A DNA stretch of 64,000 bases from NCBI RefSeq assembly GCF_022549355.1, contig NZ_JAKZGL010000007.1, positions 62,001-126,000 on the forward strand, written 5' to 3'. The notes under the pieces were generated by a model that searched no databases, was not told where the DNA came from, and saw only the letters and a program-made list of their open reading frames with translations. A program made the translations under genes and the position numbers. Shown here one piece after another: positions 1 through 8,638 of the stretch (positions are counted from its first letter, which is position 1; every line of letters starts with the position of its first letter). This stretch comes from Acinetobacter sp. NIPH 2699 (lineage in GTDB: Bacteria > Pseudomonadota > Gammaproteobacteria > Pseudomonadales > Moraxellaceae).

Positions 1-122
1 ATATATGAACCTACCTTTAAAGTTTCACCAGCAACCTTAAAGTCATTAAGATTAGTAACTTGTACGATAATTTTATTTGGTCGTACTGAAATAACTTCAG
101 CCTGATTAACTACTTCACTCAT
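1..122 (-). CDS. HerA-like ATPase, N-terminal fragment (cut by window edge)
   Basis: Only the first 40 codons are in the window. They begin MSEVVNQAEVISVRPNKIIV and continue with a VGSY segment, which reads like the small N-terminal HAS-barrel of HerA/FtsK-type ATPases. The start codon overlaps the stop of the upstream nuclease gene by ATGA, so the two are almost certainly translationally coupled. Family knowledge: HerA ATPases form hexamers and partner nucleases in DNA repair and in antiphage systems. The Walker motifs lie outside the window, so the assignment rests on the N-terminus and the partner gene. Confidence 0.55.
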   Translation of the reverse strand, partial: MSEVVNQAEVISVRPNKIIVQVTNLNDFKVAGETLKVGSY

Positions 123-1348
123 ACCAAAATCCCTTTCAAATAATCATAATTTTTAAAATATACTTTTATACTTCCATTAATATTTGCATATGGTGTATTG
201 GAAAAGAATTCATATATATTTAAATTTCTAGGTTTTTTTTCAATAACAACACCCAATTCATCCATATTATTTATAATTTTCAACTTTGCTCGATATTGAC
301 TTTCCTTCTCAACAATATCTCTTAAAAATAAATTAACATCAAAATTTGCTCCCCTATAATAATAGCCATCCTCAAAAAAATATCCATCATTAATCAAATC
401 ACTTTTAAGCCTGAGTAAACTATCTTCTTCTATTTGATGAACGTAAATAAATGGACAAAATTTGTCAGGCTCTCTAACCGTTCGACCACTACTTGACCAC
501 TTATCGCTTATAGATTTAACCAATTCAAGTAATTCATTATCCTGAAGATTACTTTTATCAATTAAAAAAAATCGACTTTTAGGTGATTGAGAATCAGAAA
601 AATATTTATTTTTAATCATTCGACAGTAATTAACCATTTCTTTCTTATTAGCAAACCAAAAATCAAAAAGAATATCTTTTGAATCTCTTAAACTTGACAA
701 AAAATGACGCTTAGTTATATTTCGGTCCGATTCATTTTTTGATTTTGCCAAATTCCTTATCATATAAAGACTTTTACTATAAAAAAACTCAGCATCACTG
801 CTAGAACTCAACCCTATTTGAATAATTTTATTAATAATTTGACTATGCTGTTCTTCCAAAGTTGGAGCTTCAATATTTATTTCTAATTGTAATAAAAATT
901 TTTCTAAATCCTCATCCTCTACACCTAGATCAGTATGAATTTCAGTTGTCTCACTAGGCTTAGCATCGGTTCCCCTTGTAACAGTAGTTAAAAAAACTGT
1001 TTTTAGATCTTCAACAGTTAAGGGTTTAGCTAATCGCTCATGTCCACTTCGATAATGACCATAAAGCTTATACTTTATTAATTGATTATTATTTCTTAAT
1101 CTTTCAGAGAAATCTTTGACCATCCATCCAATAGCATCTTTTATAATCGAGGGTTGAAAATCACTTTCTTGATAGTATTTACATTGAATTGCAATAGTTT
1201 CACCATCACTACCTGTAATATCAATATCTTCCACTCCCTCAATTGTAAAGATACTTTCCTCATCATGTATATTTAAAATTTGAAGAATCGTATTATCAAA
1301 TTGAAACAAATAACCACGAATCGTATCTATTGCTTGTCTACTTGCCAT
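119..1348 (-). CDS. Cap4/DUF4297-like dsDNA endonuclease domain protein (probable antiphage nuclease)
   Basis: 409 aa. The N-terminus has an RGYLFQ segment, then EGVEDIDITG and, about 15 residues later, IQCKYY. Together these give the acidic residues and Q-x-K expected of a PD-(D/E)XK nuclease of the type found in Cap4/DUF4297 effectors. The remaining ~320 residues are unrecognised, charged and rich in Lys, Asn and Ile. No convincing Shine-Dalgarno sequence precedes the ATG. The gene is strikingly AT-rich against the rest of the window, which suggests transfer. It overlaps the following HerA-like gene by 4 nt. Family knowledge: nuclease plus HerA pairs of this kind act in phage defence. The exact family is inferred from short motifs. 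Confidence 0.6.
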   Translation of the reverse strand: MASRQAIDTIRGYLFQFDNTILQILNIHDEESIFTIEGVEDIDITGSDGETIAIQCKYYQESDFQPSIIKDAIGWMVKDFSERLRNNNQLIKYKLYGHYRSGHERLAKPLTVEDLKTVFLTTVTRGTDAKPSETTEIHTDLGVEDEDLEKFLLQLEINIEAPTLEEQHSQIINKIIQIGLSSSSDAEFFYSKSLYMIRNLAKSKNESDRNITKRHFLSSLRDSKDILFDFWFANKKEMVNYCRMIKNKYFSDSQSPKSRFFLIDKSNLQDNELLELVKSISDKWSSSGRTVREPDKFCPFIYVHQIEEDSLLRLKSDLINDGYFFEDGYYYRGANFDVNLFLRDIVEKESQYRAKLKIINNMDELGVVIEKKPRNLNIYEFFSNTPYANINGSIKVYFKNYDYLKGILV

Positions 1349-1500
1349 ATTTTTTTAATGAAGTTATGTTTATCTACACTTTATAATATAAAAATCAAAT
1401 AAATTAAAGAAATAGTTAATAAATAAGAACACCAGCGATAAAAACACAATAACATATAAAGTTTGAAAGCTAATCGCTGCTGCTATAAGTTGAATCGAAA

Positions 1501-2517
1501 TCAAAGTACCCCATGCGCCAACAACATCTCTACCCCACTCACCTTCTTCATGTGCTTTAAACGCTCTTTTTCCCATTTCAACTGTTGCTTTAACTCAGCA
1601 CAATCAGCATCTATGGCTTTATATACATCACCAATATGTACGTGTTCCACTTTTACTTTCTTCGCCAACTGAAACGAGTCTAAAATCTCGCTAATTTGAC
1701 TTTCAAGCTGCTGACTCTGTGCATCCAAAGCCAGTTTATAAAACTTCAATTGTTCGGCAGATAATTCTTTCGCCCCTAACCCCTTATTCTGTTCAAGCTG
1801 TAATTGAAGTTTCAATAAATAAAACAAATCCTGCTGTTCATACGCCTGACTTGCCTGTTGGAATAACTCAGTTTTTTCTTCTTTCTTAGACTCATCTTGT
1901 TCTCGGTCGGGATGAATCATCGCAGCAATTTTTAAATACACTGTTTTTAACGACTGCGCTGCCATTTGCTCAGCTTGTTCACGTTTCTGCTGTTGTCTCA
2001 GTTGTTTGGCTTGTTCACGAGCTTGTTGTTGTTCCGCAGCATACTGTTCAAATTCATCTTCTCGTTCTACGCTTTGTTCAGAACGTTCATATTGCTCGAA
2101 TTTAACGTGCTGCACTTTTTTAGTCTTTTTAACCGATTGCTGAGCATGTTGCTGATAAAAGATATCAATCTGCTTGACCAGTTTTAACTGTTCATCATTC
2201 AACATTTTGGAACGCTTTAAAACCTGTGCAAGCTGAGCAATTTTTTTATCCAGTTGCTGCATATCGACTTTGGAAAACTCATGCTGCTGTAACAGCGTCC
2301 AAAGTTGATCTAACTGCTGAAACAAGATTTCATGTAATTCGCTATAAACAGGCATCAGTTTTTGCCGTGTATGCTGTTGAATCTCAGCTTGAGCATTCTG
2401 CCATGTGGCAAGGCTGATTTTTTGCTGTTCGATTTGATCAATCAGGCGATTCAGCTTTTTCTGCTGTGCAGACGGTTCAGCCCTTTGCTGTAAGCTGACT
2501 TTGAGATCAAAGGACAT
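1501..2517 (-). CDS. J-domain (DnaJ-like) coiled-coil protein
   Basis: 338 aa from the ATG at 2517, chosen because AGGTGG lies 9 nt upstream; in-frame ATGs at 2526 and 2553 lack that spacing. The first ~190 residues are rich in Gln, Glu and Lys and look like coiled coil. Around residue 200 a compact J-domain follows (YLKIAAMIHPDRE, then a helix with LFQQASQAYEQQD); the HPD tripeptide that stimulates Hsp70 ATPase is intact. The unusual feature is the J-domain sitting in the C-terminal half after a long coiled coil. It is probably a co-chaperone for DnaK with an unknown client. No Gly/Phe-rich region or zinc finger is present, so this is not DnaJ itself. It borders the AT-rich defence island. 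Confidence 0.6.
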   Translation of the reverse strand: MSFDLKVSLQQRAEPSAQQKKLNRLIDQIEQQKISLATWQNAQAEIQQHTRQKLMPVYSELHEILFQQLDQLWTLLQQHEFSKVDMQQLDKKIAQLAQVLKRSKMLNDEQLKLVKQIDIFYQQHAQQSVKKTKKVQHVKFEQYERSEQSVEREDEFEQYAAEQQQAREQAKQLRQQQKREQAEQMAAQSLKTVYLKIAAMIHPDREQDESKKEEKTELFQQASQAYEQQDLFYLLKLQLQLEQNKGLGAKELSAEQLKFYKLALDAQSQQLESQISEILDSFQLAKKVKVEHVHIGDVYKAIDADCAELKQQLKWEKERLKHMKKVSGVEMLLAHGVL

Positions 2518-2659
2518 GCTGCTCATCCACCTGAAAAAGAAAAAGTGTAGCAATAATCAGACGACGAAGGTAGTGAACCATCTTTTGCATATAAAGGAAT
2601 AACAAACCCATTCCCTGCTATTTAGTCTACACAAACATTTCGCTGTGCTATTTTTAGTC

Positions 2660-2720
2660 AAAACGCACCATATACCACCAAAAACAAGATACAACCTCTA
2701 AATTGGTGCGTTTTTTGCAT
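2660..2720 (+). promoter_or_regulatory. Candidate sigma-54 promoter and inverted repeat upstream of amtB
   Basis: TGGTGCGTTTTTTGCA has GG at 2705-2706 and GC at 2717-2718, exactly 10 nt apart as in -24/-12 promoters (consensus TGGCACGN4TTGCW). Predicted start is near 2730. The -24 element lies inside an 11-bp inverted repeat (2660-2670 with 2704-2714, 33-nt loop), and another TTTTGGTGCA half-site follows at 2784. GGTGC half-sites resemble those bound by NtrC, but their spacing here is not canonical. Nitrogen control of amtB is usual in proteobacteria. Confidence 0.45.
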
Positions 2721-2849
2721 ATCTCAGTGCATCAAAATGAGCTTTTTATAGATTGCTCTAGTTTTTAGATTAACTAAATCCATTTTGGTGCAAAAATTGA
2801 TCATTTATTTTGCACGAAGATTAGATTTAGCACTTATATCGAGCATGTT

Positions 2850-4037
2850 ATGCAAAACGTAGATATCTTCTTTCTATTACTTGGTGCTGTACTTGTCCTC
2901 TCAATGCACGCAGGTTTTGCCTTCCTAGAACTAGGAACTGTACGTCATAAAAACCAAGTCAATGCCCTCAGTAAAATCCTGACAGACTTCTGTATCTCAG
3001 CCATTGCCTACTTCTTCGTCGGTTATTGGATTGCCTATGGTCAGAACTTTCTTGTAACAGGCGAACTGTTATCAGCCAATCATGGCTATGACCTAATGCG
3101 CTGTTTCTTTTTGTTGACCTTTGCAGCCGCTATTCCAGCCATTGTTTCGGGTGGTATTGCAGAACGTGCCAAGATGCGCTCGCAAGCATTAGCAACCTTA
3201 CTATTGGTCGCACTGATCTATCCATTCTTTGAAGGCATGATCTGGAATGGCAACTATGGTGTACAAACGTGGTTAGAAAATCAGTTTGGTGCACCCTTCC
3301 ATGACTTTGCAGGTTCAGTGGTTGTACACGCCATGGGAGGATGGATTGCTCTAGCCGCAGTGATCTTATTGGGCGCCCGAACGGGTCGCTATAAAAAAGA
3401 TGGTCGTGTCAGTGCGCATCCACCATCATCCATTCCATTTCTTGCACTAGGTTCATGGATTCTAATCGTTGGTTGGTTTGGTTTTAACGTCATCAGCGCA
3501 CAACGTGTCGAAGCGATCTCAGGACTGGTGGCCATTAATTCACTGATGGCAATGGCTGGCGGTACTTTGGCAGCCAACTTTATGGGTAAGAATGACCCTG
3601 GTTTCTTACACAATGGCCCATTGGCGGGTCTCGTGGCAATCTGTGCAGGCTCAGATATTGTGCATCCAATTGGTGCGCTGGTGATTGGTGCATGTGCGGG
3701 CACCATTTTTGTTTATTCCTTTACCTATACACAGAATAAGCTCAAGGTCGATGATGTATTGGGTGTATGGCCTTTACATGGTATTTGTGGTGCATTTGGT
3801 GCAATTGTGGCGGGCATTTTTGGACAACAAGCACTTGGTGGTTTAGGTGGTGTGTCCTTCATTTCACAATTAATCGGTACAGGTTTAGGGATTAGTGTTG
3901 CCTTGATTGGTGGTTTTATCGTCTATGGTCTTTTAAAACTCACGATGGGTATACGTTTGTCTCAAGAAGATGAATATCGTGGTGCTGACCTTTCAATTCA
4001 CAAAATTTCGGCCAACTCAGAAGAATCAATGTTCTAA
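2850..4037 (+). CDS. amtB: Ammonium transporter AmtB
   Basis: 395 aa, a normal length for Amt/MEP/Rh channels, with about eleven hydrophobic segments. Recognisable parts are the N-terminal MHAGFAFLELGTVRHKNQ block, the pore motif DFAGSVVVHAMGG with its His, and the second His in VWPLHGICGAFG (twin-His conduction site). It should conduct ammonium/ammonia across the inner membrane. Its usual partner glnK is not adjacent, so the PII gene must be elsewhere. A sigma-54-type promoter lies upstream and a strong terminator downstream, so it is monocistronic. Confidence 0.95.
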   Translation: MQNVDIFFLLLGAVLVLSMHAGFAFLELGTVRHKNQVNALSKILTDFCISAIAYFFVGYWIAYGQNFLVTGELLSANHGYDLMRCFFLLTFAAAIPAIVSGGIAERAKMRSQALATLLLVALIYPFFEGMIWNGNYGVQTWLENQFGAPFHDFAGSVVVHAMGGWIALAAVILLGARTGRYKKDGRVSAHPPSSIPFLALGSWILIVGWFGFNVISAQRVEAISGLVAINSLMAMAGGTLAANFMGKNDPGFLHNGPLAGLVAICAGSDIVHPIGALVIGACAGTIFVYSFTYTQNKLKVDDVLGVWPLHGICGAFGAIVAGIFGQQALGGLGGVSFISQLIGTGLGISVALIGGFIVYGLLKLTMGIRLSQEDEYRGADLSIHKISANSEESMF

Positions 4038-4052
4038 TTTTTCAGTAAGTTA

Positions 4053-4078
4053 AAGCGGCTTTAAAGCCGCTTTTTTTA
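4053..4078 (+). terminator. Rho-independent terminator of amtB
   Basis: GC-rich arms AAAGCGGC and GCCGCTTT with loop TTTAAA, followed by a T-run, 15 nt after the amtB stop. Confidence 0.9.
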
Positions 4079-4227
4079 TGCAAAATTAAAATACACTTCT
4101 CATTCTTTTAGCATCCCACTCTCCTATCCCTATGGAAAAATAAGTATCCCTTCTGAATTTTAACGATGCTGTAATACACATTGCTTCATCTTATCTTTTG
4201 TCTAACCACAAGCAAAAAATATGTGTC

Positions 4228-4291
4228 ATGGCACACATTATGCTTTCTATTTCCTGCAATTTTTACTGTAATTCACTCATTTAAAAATTGC
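4228..4291 (+). promoter_or_regulatory. Candidate sigma-54 promoter and hairpin upstream of gltI
   Basis: TGGCACACATTATGCT has a perfect -24 TGGCAC (GG at 4230-4231) and GC 10 nt later at 4242-4243, with predicted start near 4254. Directly after it, arms 4256-4265 and 4282-4291 form a 10-bp perfect inverted repeat with a 16-nt loop, so the transcript may begin with a hairpin. The rest of the 444-nt gap between amtB and gltI is AT-rich with nothing else I can support. Glutamate uptake systems are sigma-54 dependent in several gammaproteobacteria. Confidence 0.4.
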
Positions 4292-4481
4292 TTAATCCAT
4301 CCACAGTTACTATGTAACAAAACCGTAAAAAATTTTGCTTGAGCAACCGTATTGAAGTCTATTAAGATGAAAACTAATGTATTTTTAGACATAAAAAAGA
4401 ATACATCATTTTTCATAAAACTGACGGTTCAATAGCAACAATTACAAATGCGATCATAACGATACAAAAGGAGTTTTGTAC

Positions 4482-5408
4482 ATGACACATAAACGCACCA
4501 CGACCTCTCTGCTTTGCGCAAGTGCTCTGATCTTTGGATTAAGTGCCTGTAGTGACAACAAAGCACCAACTGAGGGTGGCACATCCACTTCGGGTACGTT
4601 AAACAAGATCAAAAGCTCTGGCACTATTGTGCTGGGTTATCGCGACTCCTCCATTCCCTTTTCCTATATTGCAGACAACCCGAACCAACCTGTGGGTTAT
4701 GCACATGATTTACAACTTAAAGTGGTCGAGGCAGTAAAGCAAAAGCTAGACATGCCAGATCTGAAAATCCGCTATAACCTAGTCACCAGTCAGAACCGTA
4801 TTCCATTAGTATCTAACGGTACGGTGGATCTCGAATGTGGTTCCACCACCAACAACAAAGAGCGCCAGCAACAGGTTGATTTCTCAGTTGGTTTCTTTGA
4901 AGTGGGTTCAAGACTATTAACAGCTCAAAACTCTGGAATTAAGGATTTTGCAGATTTAAAAGGCAAAAAACTGGTCACGACAGCAGGTACGACATCGGAG
5001 CGCTATATCCGTCAACACCAACAAGAACTGGGAATTGGAGAAATCATTTCTGCCAAAGACCATGCTGAATCATTCCTGATGCTACAAAATGGTCGTGCTG
5101 TCGCTTTCATGATGGATGACATTCTACTGGCAGGTGAAAAATCTAAAGCTAGAAACCCGAATCAATGGGAAATTGTCGGTACAGCGCCTATTCATGAAAT
5201 TTATGGCTGTATGTTGCGTAAAGGCGATACTGGCTTTAAAGAAGTGGTAGATGATGCCATCAAAGCAACTTATGCTTCTGGTGAAATCAACAAGATATAT
5301 GAGAAATGGTTACAGCAGCCAATTCCACCTAAAAACATTAACCTGAACTTTACCATGTCTGATCAGTTGAAAGCCTTAATCAGCAATCCACATGACCAAG
5401 ATCAGTAA
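4482..5408 (+). CDS. gltI: Glutamate/aspartate ABC transporter, periplasmic binding lipoprotein
   Basis: 308 aa. The ATG at 4482 is chosen over an in-frame TTG at 4476 because AAAGGAG lies about 8 nt upstream. A signal peptide ends in a lipobox (GLSAC), so the protein is probably a lipoprotein rather than freely periplasmic. The family-3 solute-binding fold is shown by GTIVLGYRDSSIPFSY, the VTSQNRIPLVSNGTVDLECGSTTNN block and VDFSVGFFEVGSRLL, all typical of GltI/DEBP. First gene of gltIJKL, 77 nt ahead of gltJ. Confidence 0.9.
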   Translation: MTHKRTTTSLLCASALIFGLSACSDNKAPTEGGTSTSGTLNKIKSSGTIVLGYRDSSIPFSYIADNPNQPVGYAHDLQLKVVEAVKQKLDMPDLKIRYNLVTSQNRIPLVSNGTVDLECGSTTNNKERQQQVDFSVGFFEVGSRLLTAQNSGIKDFADLKGKKLVTTAGTTSERYIRQHQQELGIGEIISAKDHAESFLMLQNGRAVAFMMDDILLAGEKSKARNPNQWEIVGTAPIHEIYGCMLRKGDTGFKEVVDDAIKATYASGEINKIYEKWLQQPIPPKNINLNFTMSDQLKALISNPHDQDQ

Positions 5409-5485
5409 CTCACCCTCTATAACAAGAATATCATTGCGGAACCGGGGAACAATGGATGTTCTCCCGCTTCTTCTCAGGAGTTACT

Positions 5486-6229
5486 ATGACTTATAACTGG
5501 AACTGGGGAGTTTTGTTGCAATCTACAGGTGTGGGAGATACCACCTACCTGAACTGGATTATAACGGGTCTAGGATGGCTTTTGGTGATTGCCGTTGTGG
5601 CATGGACCATCGCCATGGTTCTCGGCAGCATCCTTGGTATTATGCGTACGCTCCCGAATAAAACAGCCAGAACCATAGGTACTGCCTATGTGACCTTGTT
5701 CAGAAATGTTCCTTTACTCGTTCAATTATTTATCTGGTTTTATGTGGTTCCCAACTTTCTGCCTGCACCAATTAAAAGCTGGTGGATGAGTGATCTTGGG
5801 GCCAATACCACTGCACTGATTTCTGCCAGTATCGGACTGGGTCTGTTTACCGCAGCACGTGTCTGTGAACAGGTTCGAACAGGGATTGAAGCTTTACCCA
5901 CAGGTCAGGTCAATGCAGGTTATGCCATGGGCTTTTCCACGGCGCAGTTGTATCGCTATGTCATTCTGCCACAGTCTTTCCGAACCATTTTACCGCCACT
6001 CAGTTCAGAACTGACCAACTGCGTGAAAAATACCTCTGTCGCGTCCTTGGTCGGGGTTGCGGAAATTATTTCGCAGATGAAAACCATCAGTGAATACACA
6101 CAGAGTACCATCGAAATTTATACCTATATCACCATCATTTTTATTGTCATCAATGTCTGTCTGATTACTGCAATGAGCCTACTGGAAAAACGTCTGCGTA
6201 TTCCTGGCTTAATGACAGGAGGGAAGTAA
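5486..6229 (+). CDS. gltJ: Glutamate/aspartate ABC transporter permease GltJ
   Basis: 247 aa. The ATG at 5486 follows CAGGAG with good spacing and gives MTYNWNWGVLL, the usual GltJ N-terminus; an upstream in-frame ATG at 5456 would add an unlikely 10 residues. Several membrane segments, and the inner-membrane permease EAA-type loop is seen around EALPTGQVNAGYAMGFS. Pairs with GltK to form the polar amino-acid channel. One nucleotide separates its stop from the gltK start. Confidence 0.92.
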   Translation: MTYNWNWGVLLQSTGVGDTTYLNWIITGLGWLLVIAVVAWTIAMVLGSILGIMRTLPNKTARTIGTAYVTLFRNVPLLVQLFIWFYVVPNFLPAPIKSWWMSDLGANTTALISASIGLGLFTAARVCEQVRTGIEALPTGQVNAGYAMGFSTAQLYRYVILPQSFRTILPPLSSELTNCVKNTSVASLVGVAEIISQMKTISEYTQSTIEIYTYITIIFIVINVCLITAMSLLEKRLRIPGLMTGGK

Positions 6230-6230
6230 T

Positions 6231-6914
6231 ATGGAGTGGTTGACTTCTTTTCTGATGGACTTACAACAGTCTGGACCTGCGCTTTGGCACGGTTTCAGCA
6301 TTACGTTAAAAGTGGTGGTTATTGCAACCATTGGCGGTATAGCCATTGGTACACTACTGGCGCTCATGCGTCTATCTTCAATTAAAATCCTGAACCTGAT
6401 TGCTCAGGGTTATGTGAACCTATTCCGTTCCATTCCCCTGCTGCTGGTGCTGATGTGGTTTTATTTTGCAGTTCCGTTTATCTACACCTCCGTAACAGGT
6501 CAATATCTGACCATGGATACAGCTCTGGTTTCAAGTATTGTGGCGTTCATGCTATTTGAAGCTGCCTATTTTTCTGAGATTGTGCGGGCGGGTATTCAAT
6601 CCATCCCCAAAGGTCAGGGTGCAGCGGCTTATGCGCTGGGTATGAGCTATGGTCAGTCCATGCGACTGATTATTTTGCCTCAGGCATTCAGAAAAATGAC
6701 TCCGTTACTGCTTCAACAAACCATTATTCTGTTTCAGGATTCCACTATGGTTTATGCCATTGGTTTGCTGGACTTTTTCAGAACAAACTATGTACGCGGA
6801 GACTTAATGTCCTTGCTCACCCAATATATTTTATTTGCAGGACTTGTGTACTTTACCGTCAGTGCCATTGCGACATTCGCAGTTAAACGTTTACAAAGGA
6901 GGCTAAGTGTATGA
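6231..6914 (+). CDS. gltK: Glutamate/aspartate ABC transporter permease GltK
   Basis: 227 aa, normal length. Multi-spanning HisM-type permease with the EAA loop in SIPKGQGAAAYALGMSYGQ. GGAGGG of the gltJ 3' end serves as ribosome-binding site. The stop overlaps the gltL start by ATGA, indicating coupled translation of permease and ATPase. Confidence 0.92.
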   Translation: MEWLTSFLMDLQQSGPALWHGFSITLKVVVIATIGGIAIGTLLALMRLSSIKILNLIAQGYVNLFRSIPLLLVLMWFYFAVPFIYTSVTGQYLTMDTALVSSIVAFMLFEAAYFSEIVRAGIQSIPKGQGAAAYALGMSYGQSMRLIILPQAFRKMTPLLLQQTIILFQDSTMVYAIGLLDFFRTNYVRGDLMSLLTQYILFAGLVYFTVSAIATFAVKRLQRRLSV

Positions 6915-7654
6915 GCGAAAATAAAGTAATGATAGACCTCCAAAATATCAGCAAGTGGTATGATCAGTTTCAAGTGCTCACCGACTGCACCACCCAGATC
7001 CGTCAGGGTGAAGTCGTCGTGGTTTGTGGCCCATCTGGTTCAGGAAAATCAACACTCATTAAAACAGTGAATGGTCTGGAGCCTTTTCAGGAAGGTAAAA
7101 TTTTTGTGGATGGTGTGCCCATTCATGATCCAAAAACAGATATGACTAAACTCCGCAGTCGTGTCGGTATGGTGTTTCAGCACTTTGAACTGTTTCCACA
7201 CTTAAACATTACAGAAAACCTGACCATTGCTCAGATCAAAGTTCTTGGTCGCTCAGAAGCAGAGGCGAACAAAAAAGGGCTAGCCTATCTAGATCGTGTC
7301 GGGCTAAGTGCACAAGCTGCCAAATACCCTGCACAGCTTTCTGGTGGTCAGCAGCAACGTGTTGCTATTGCCCGCGCTCTAAGTATGGACCCAATCGCTA
7401 TGTTGTTTGATGAACCAACCTCTGCACTTGATCCTGAAATGATCAATGAAGTGCTTGATGTGATGGTTGGACTTGCAAAAGAAGGCATGACCATGATGTG
7501 TGTTACTCATGAAATGGGCTTTGCTCGTCAGGTAGCCAACCGCATTATTTTCATGGATCAAGGAAAAATTGTTGAAGACTGCTCCAAAGATGAATTCTTT
7601 GGTACGCCACGTGGCGAACGTGCGCAGCAGTTTCTTGATAAAATTCTGCATTAA
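6911..7654 (+). CDS. gltL: Glutamate/aspartate ABC transporter ATPase GltL
   Basis: 247 aa. Walker A GPSGSGKST, Q-loop FQHFELFPHL, signature LSGGQQQR, Walker B MLFDEPTSALD and the switch His in VTHEMG are all intact. Energises GltJK at the inner membrane. Last gene of the gltIJKL operon, followed by a clear terminator. Confidence 0.95.
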   Translation: MSENKVMIDLQNISKWYDQFQVLTDCTTQIRQGEVVVVCGPSGSGKSTLIKTVNGLEPFQEGKIFVDGVPIHDPKTDMTKLRSRVGMVFQHFELFPHLNITENLTIAQIKVLGRSEAEANKKGLAYLDRVGLSAQAAKYPAQLSGGQQQRVAIARALSMDPIAMLFDEPTSALDPEMINEVLDVMVGLAKEGMTMMCVTHEMGFARQVANRIIFMDQGKIVEDCSKDEFFGTPRGERAQQFLDKILH

Positions 7655-7669
7655 GTTGTTTATATAGAC

Positions 7670-7703
7670 CTAAAGCAGCCTACTGGGCTGCTTTAGTTTA
7701 TTT
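7670..7703 (+). terminator. Rho-independent terminator of gltIJKL
   Basis: CTAAAGCAGCC pairs with GGCTGCTTTAG around a 5-nt loop, followed by a T-rich stretch. Confidence 0.85.
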
Positions 7704-7818
7704 ATCATATTGATAAGTCACATCGTTGATTTATTTTCAATTCCGCTAATCAATCACAATATGGTAAAGTGACTCCTGATTGAAATGGGTATGATCACTT
7801 AGGAATAGATTACGACCA

Positions 7819-8628
7819 ATGGATGACTTTCACAAATTCTTAGAAACTACTGTTACCACTCAACAAGATTCGATCCAAGCTTATGAGATAAGCACAGGTA
7901 AAGTATGGTTAAAAAAAGCATCTGAACGTCATGGGTTGTGGTTATATACTCCGCTCAAATGGCTCGCCAAAATATTTAATTTGGGTGCAATGATCCCTGT
8001 TCCCAATCAAGGTGGTTCTGCCGCGATTCAATGTGAATTTAAACGCATTCAACAACTCAAAGTACTCGGTGTGTCCACGCCCAATGTTTTAGCGCTATCC
8101 CAAGAGGGGATATTATTAGAAGACATCGGCTCACAGCACCAAAGTAAAGTGAAACAACTGGATCAAGCCTTGGCGAGTCGTAAAGCGAAGCCTGAAGCAC
8201 AGTTCTTATTATTTGTTCAAGCCATACAAGCAATCCAGCATATACATCTACAAGATGGATACTTAAGTGAAGCATTTGCTCGTAATATTTTAGTTGATAA
8301 ACAAAACCAGTTTAGTTTTATTGATTTTGAAACAGACCCTCTCGATGTACTCAGCCTACATGATTGTTTTGTTCGAGACTGGTTGCTGTTTATTTTTTCA
8401 ACCGCCTATCATTTTGAGGTTGAGCAACTCACTGAAGCAAGCCAAATCTTTCACCAAGCGTTACTGGCTGAACCGCAAGTCTATAAAGATATCCGCAAAG
8501 TTGGTAAACGCTTAAATTGGGTACTGCGTTTCAAGATCAATAAAGTGGGGAGCGATGGGAAGCGTATTCAAAGATGTGTGTTATTTTTACGCTACCTGAG
8601 AGATCAGGCGGAAGCTGAAACAACCTAA
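7819..8628 (+). CDS. BUD32/lipopolysaccharide-kinase-like protein
   Basis: 269 aa with the core of a small atypical kinase: DGYLSEAFARNILVD (catalytic loop with Asp and Asn) followed by FSFIDFETDP (metal-binding Asp, DFG equivalent). An ILLEDIGS segment lies where an ATP-site hinge would be. Such proteins are annotated as BUD32-like or Kdo/heptose kinase-like; the substrate is unknown. It converges on pmrB with only 10 nt between stops, so an envelope-related role is conceivable but is only positional inference. The Shine-Dalgarno sequence is weak. Confidence 0.55.
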   Translation: MDDFHKFLETTVTTQQDSIQAYEISTGKVWLKKASERHGLWLYTPLKWLAKIFNLGAMIPVPNQGGSAAIQCEFKRIQQLKVLGVSTPNVLALSQEGILLEDIGSQHQSKVKQLDQALASRKAKPEAQFLLFVQAIQAIQHIHLQDGYLSEAFARNILVDKQNQFSFIDFETDPLDVLSLHDCFVRDWLLFIFSTAYHFEVEQLTEASQIFHQALLAEPQVYKDIRKVGKRLNWVLRFKINKVGSDGKRIQRCVLFLRYLRDQAEAETT

Positions 8629-8638
8629 AATAAACGAT

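Noticed and set aside
1370..1576. 68-codon minus-strand frame with a hydrophobic C-terminus overlapping the 3' end of the J-domain gene
   Set aside because: It overlaps 76 nt of a well-supported gene in another frame with no clear start signal. A frameshifted tail of that gene is possible but cannot be shown without homologues.
6788..7651. Minus-strand frames across gltK and gltL, and the many similar opposite-strand frames over rng, mreB, gatB and nasA
   Set aside because: They are shadows of genes with complete family motifs on the other strand and have no start signals of their own.
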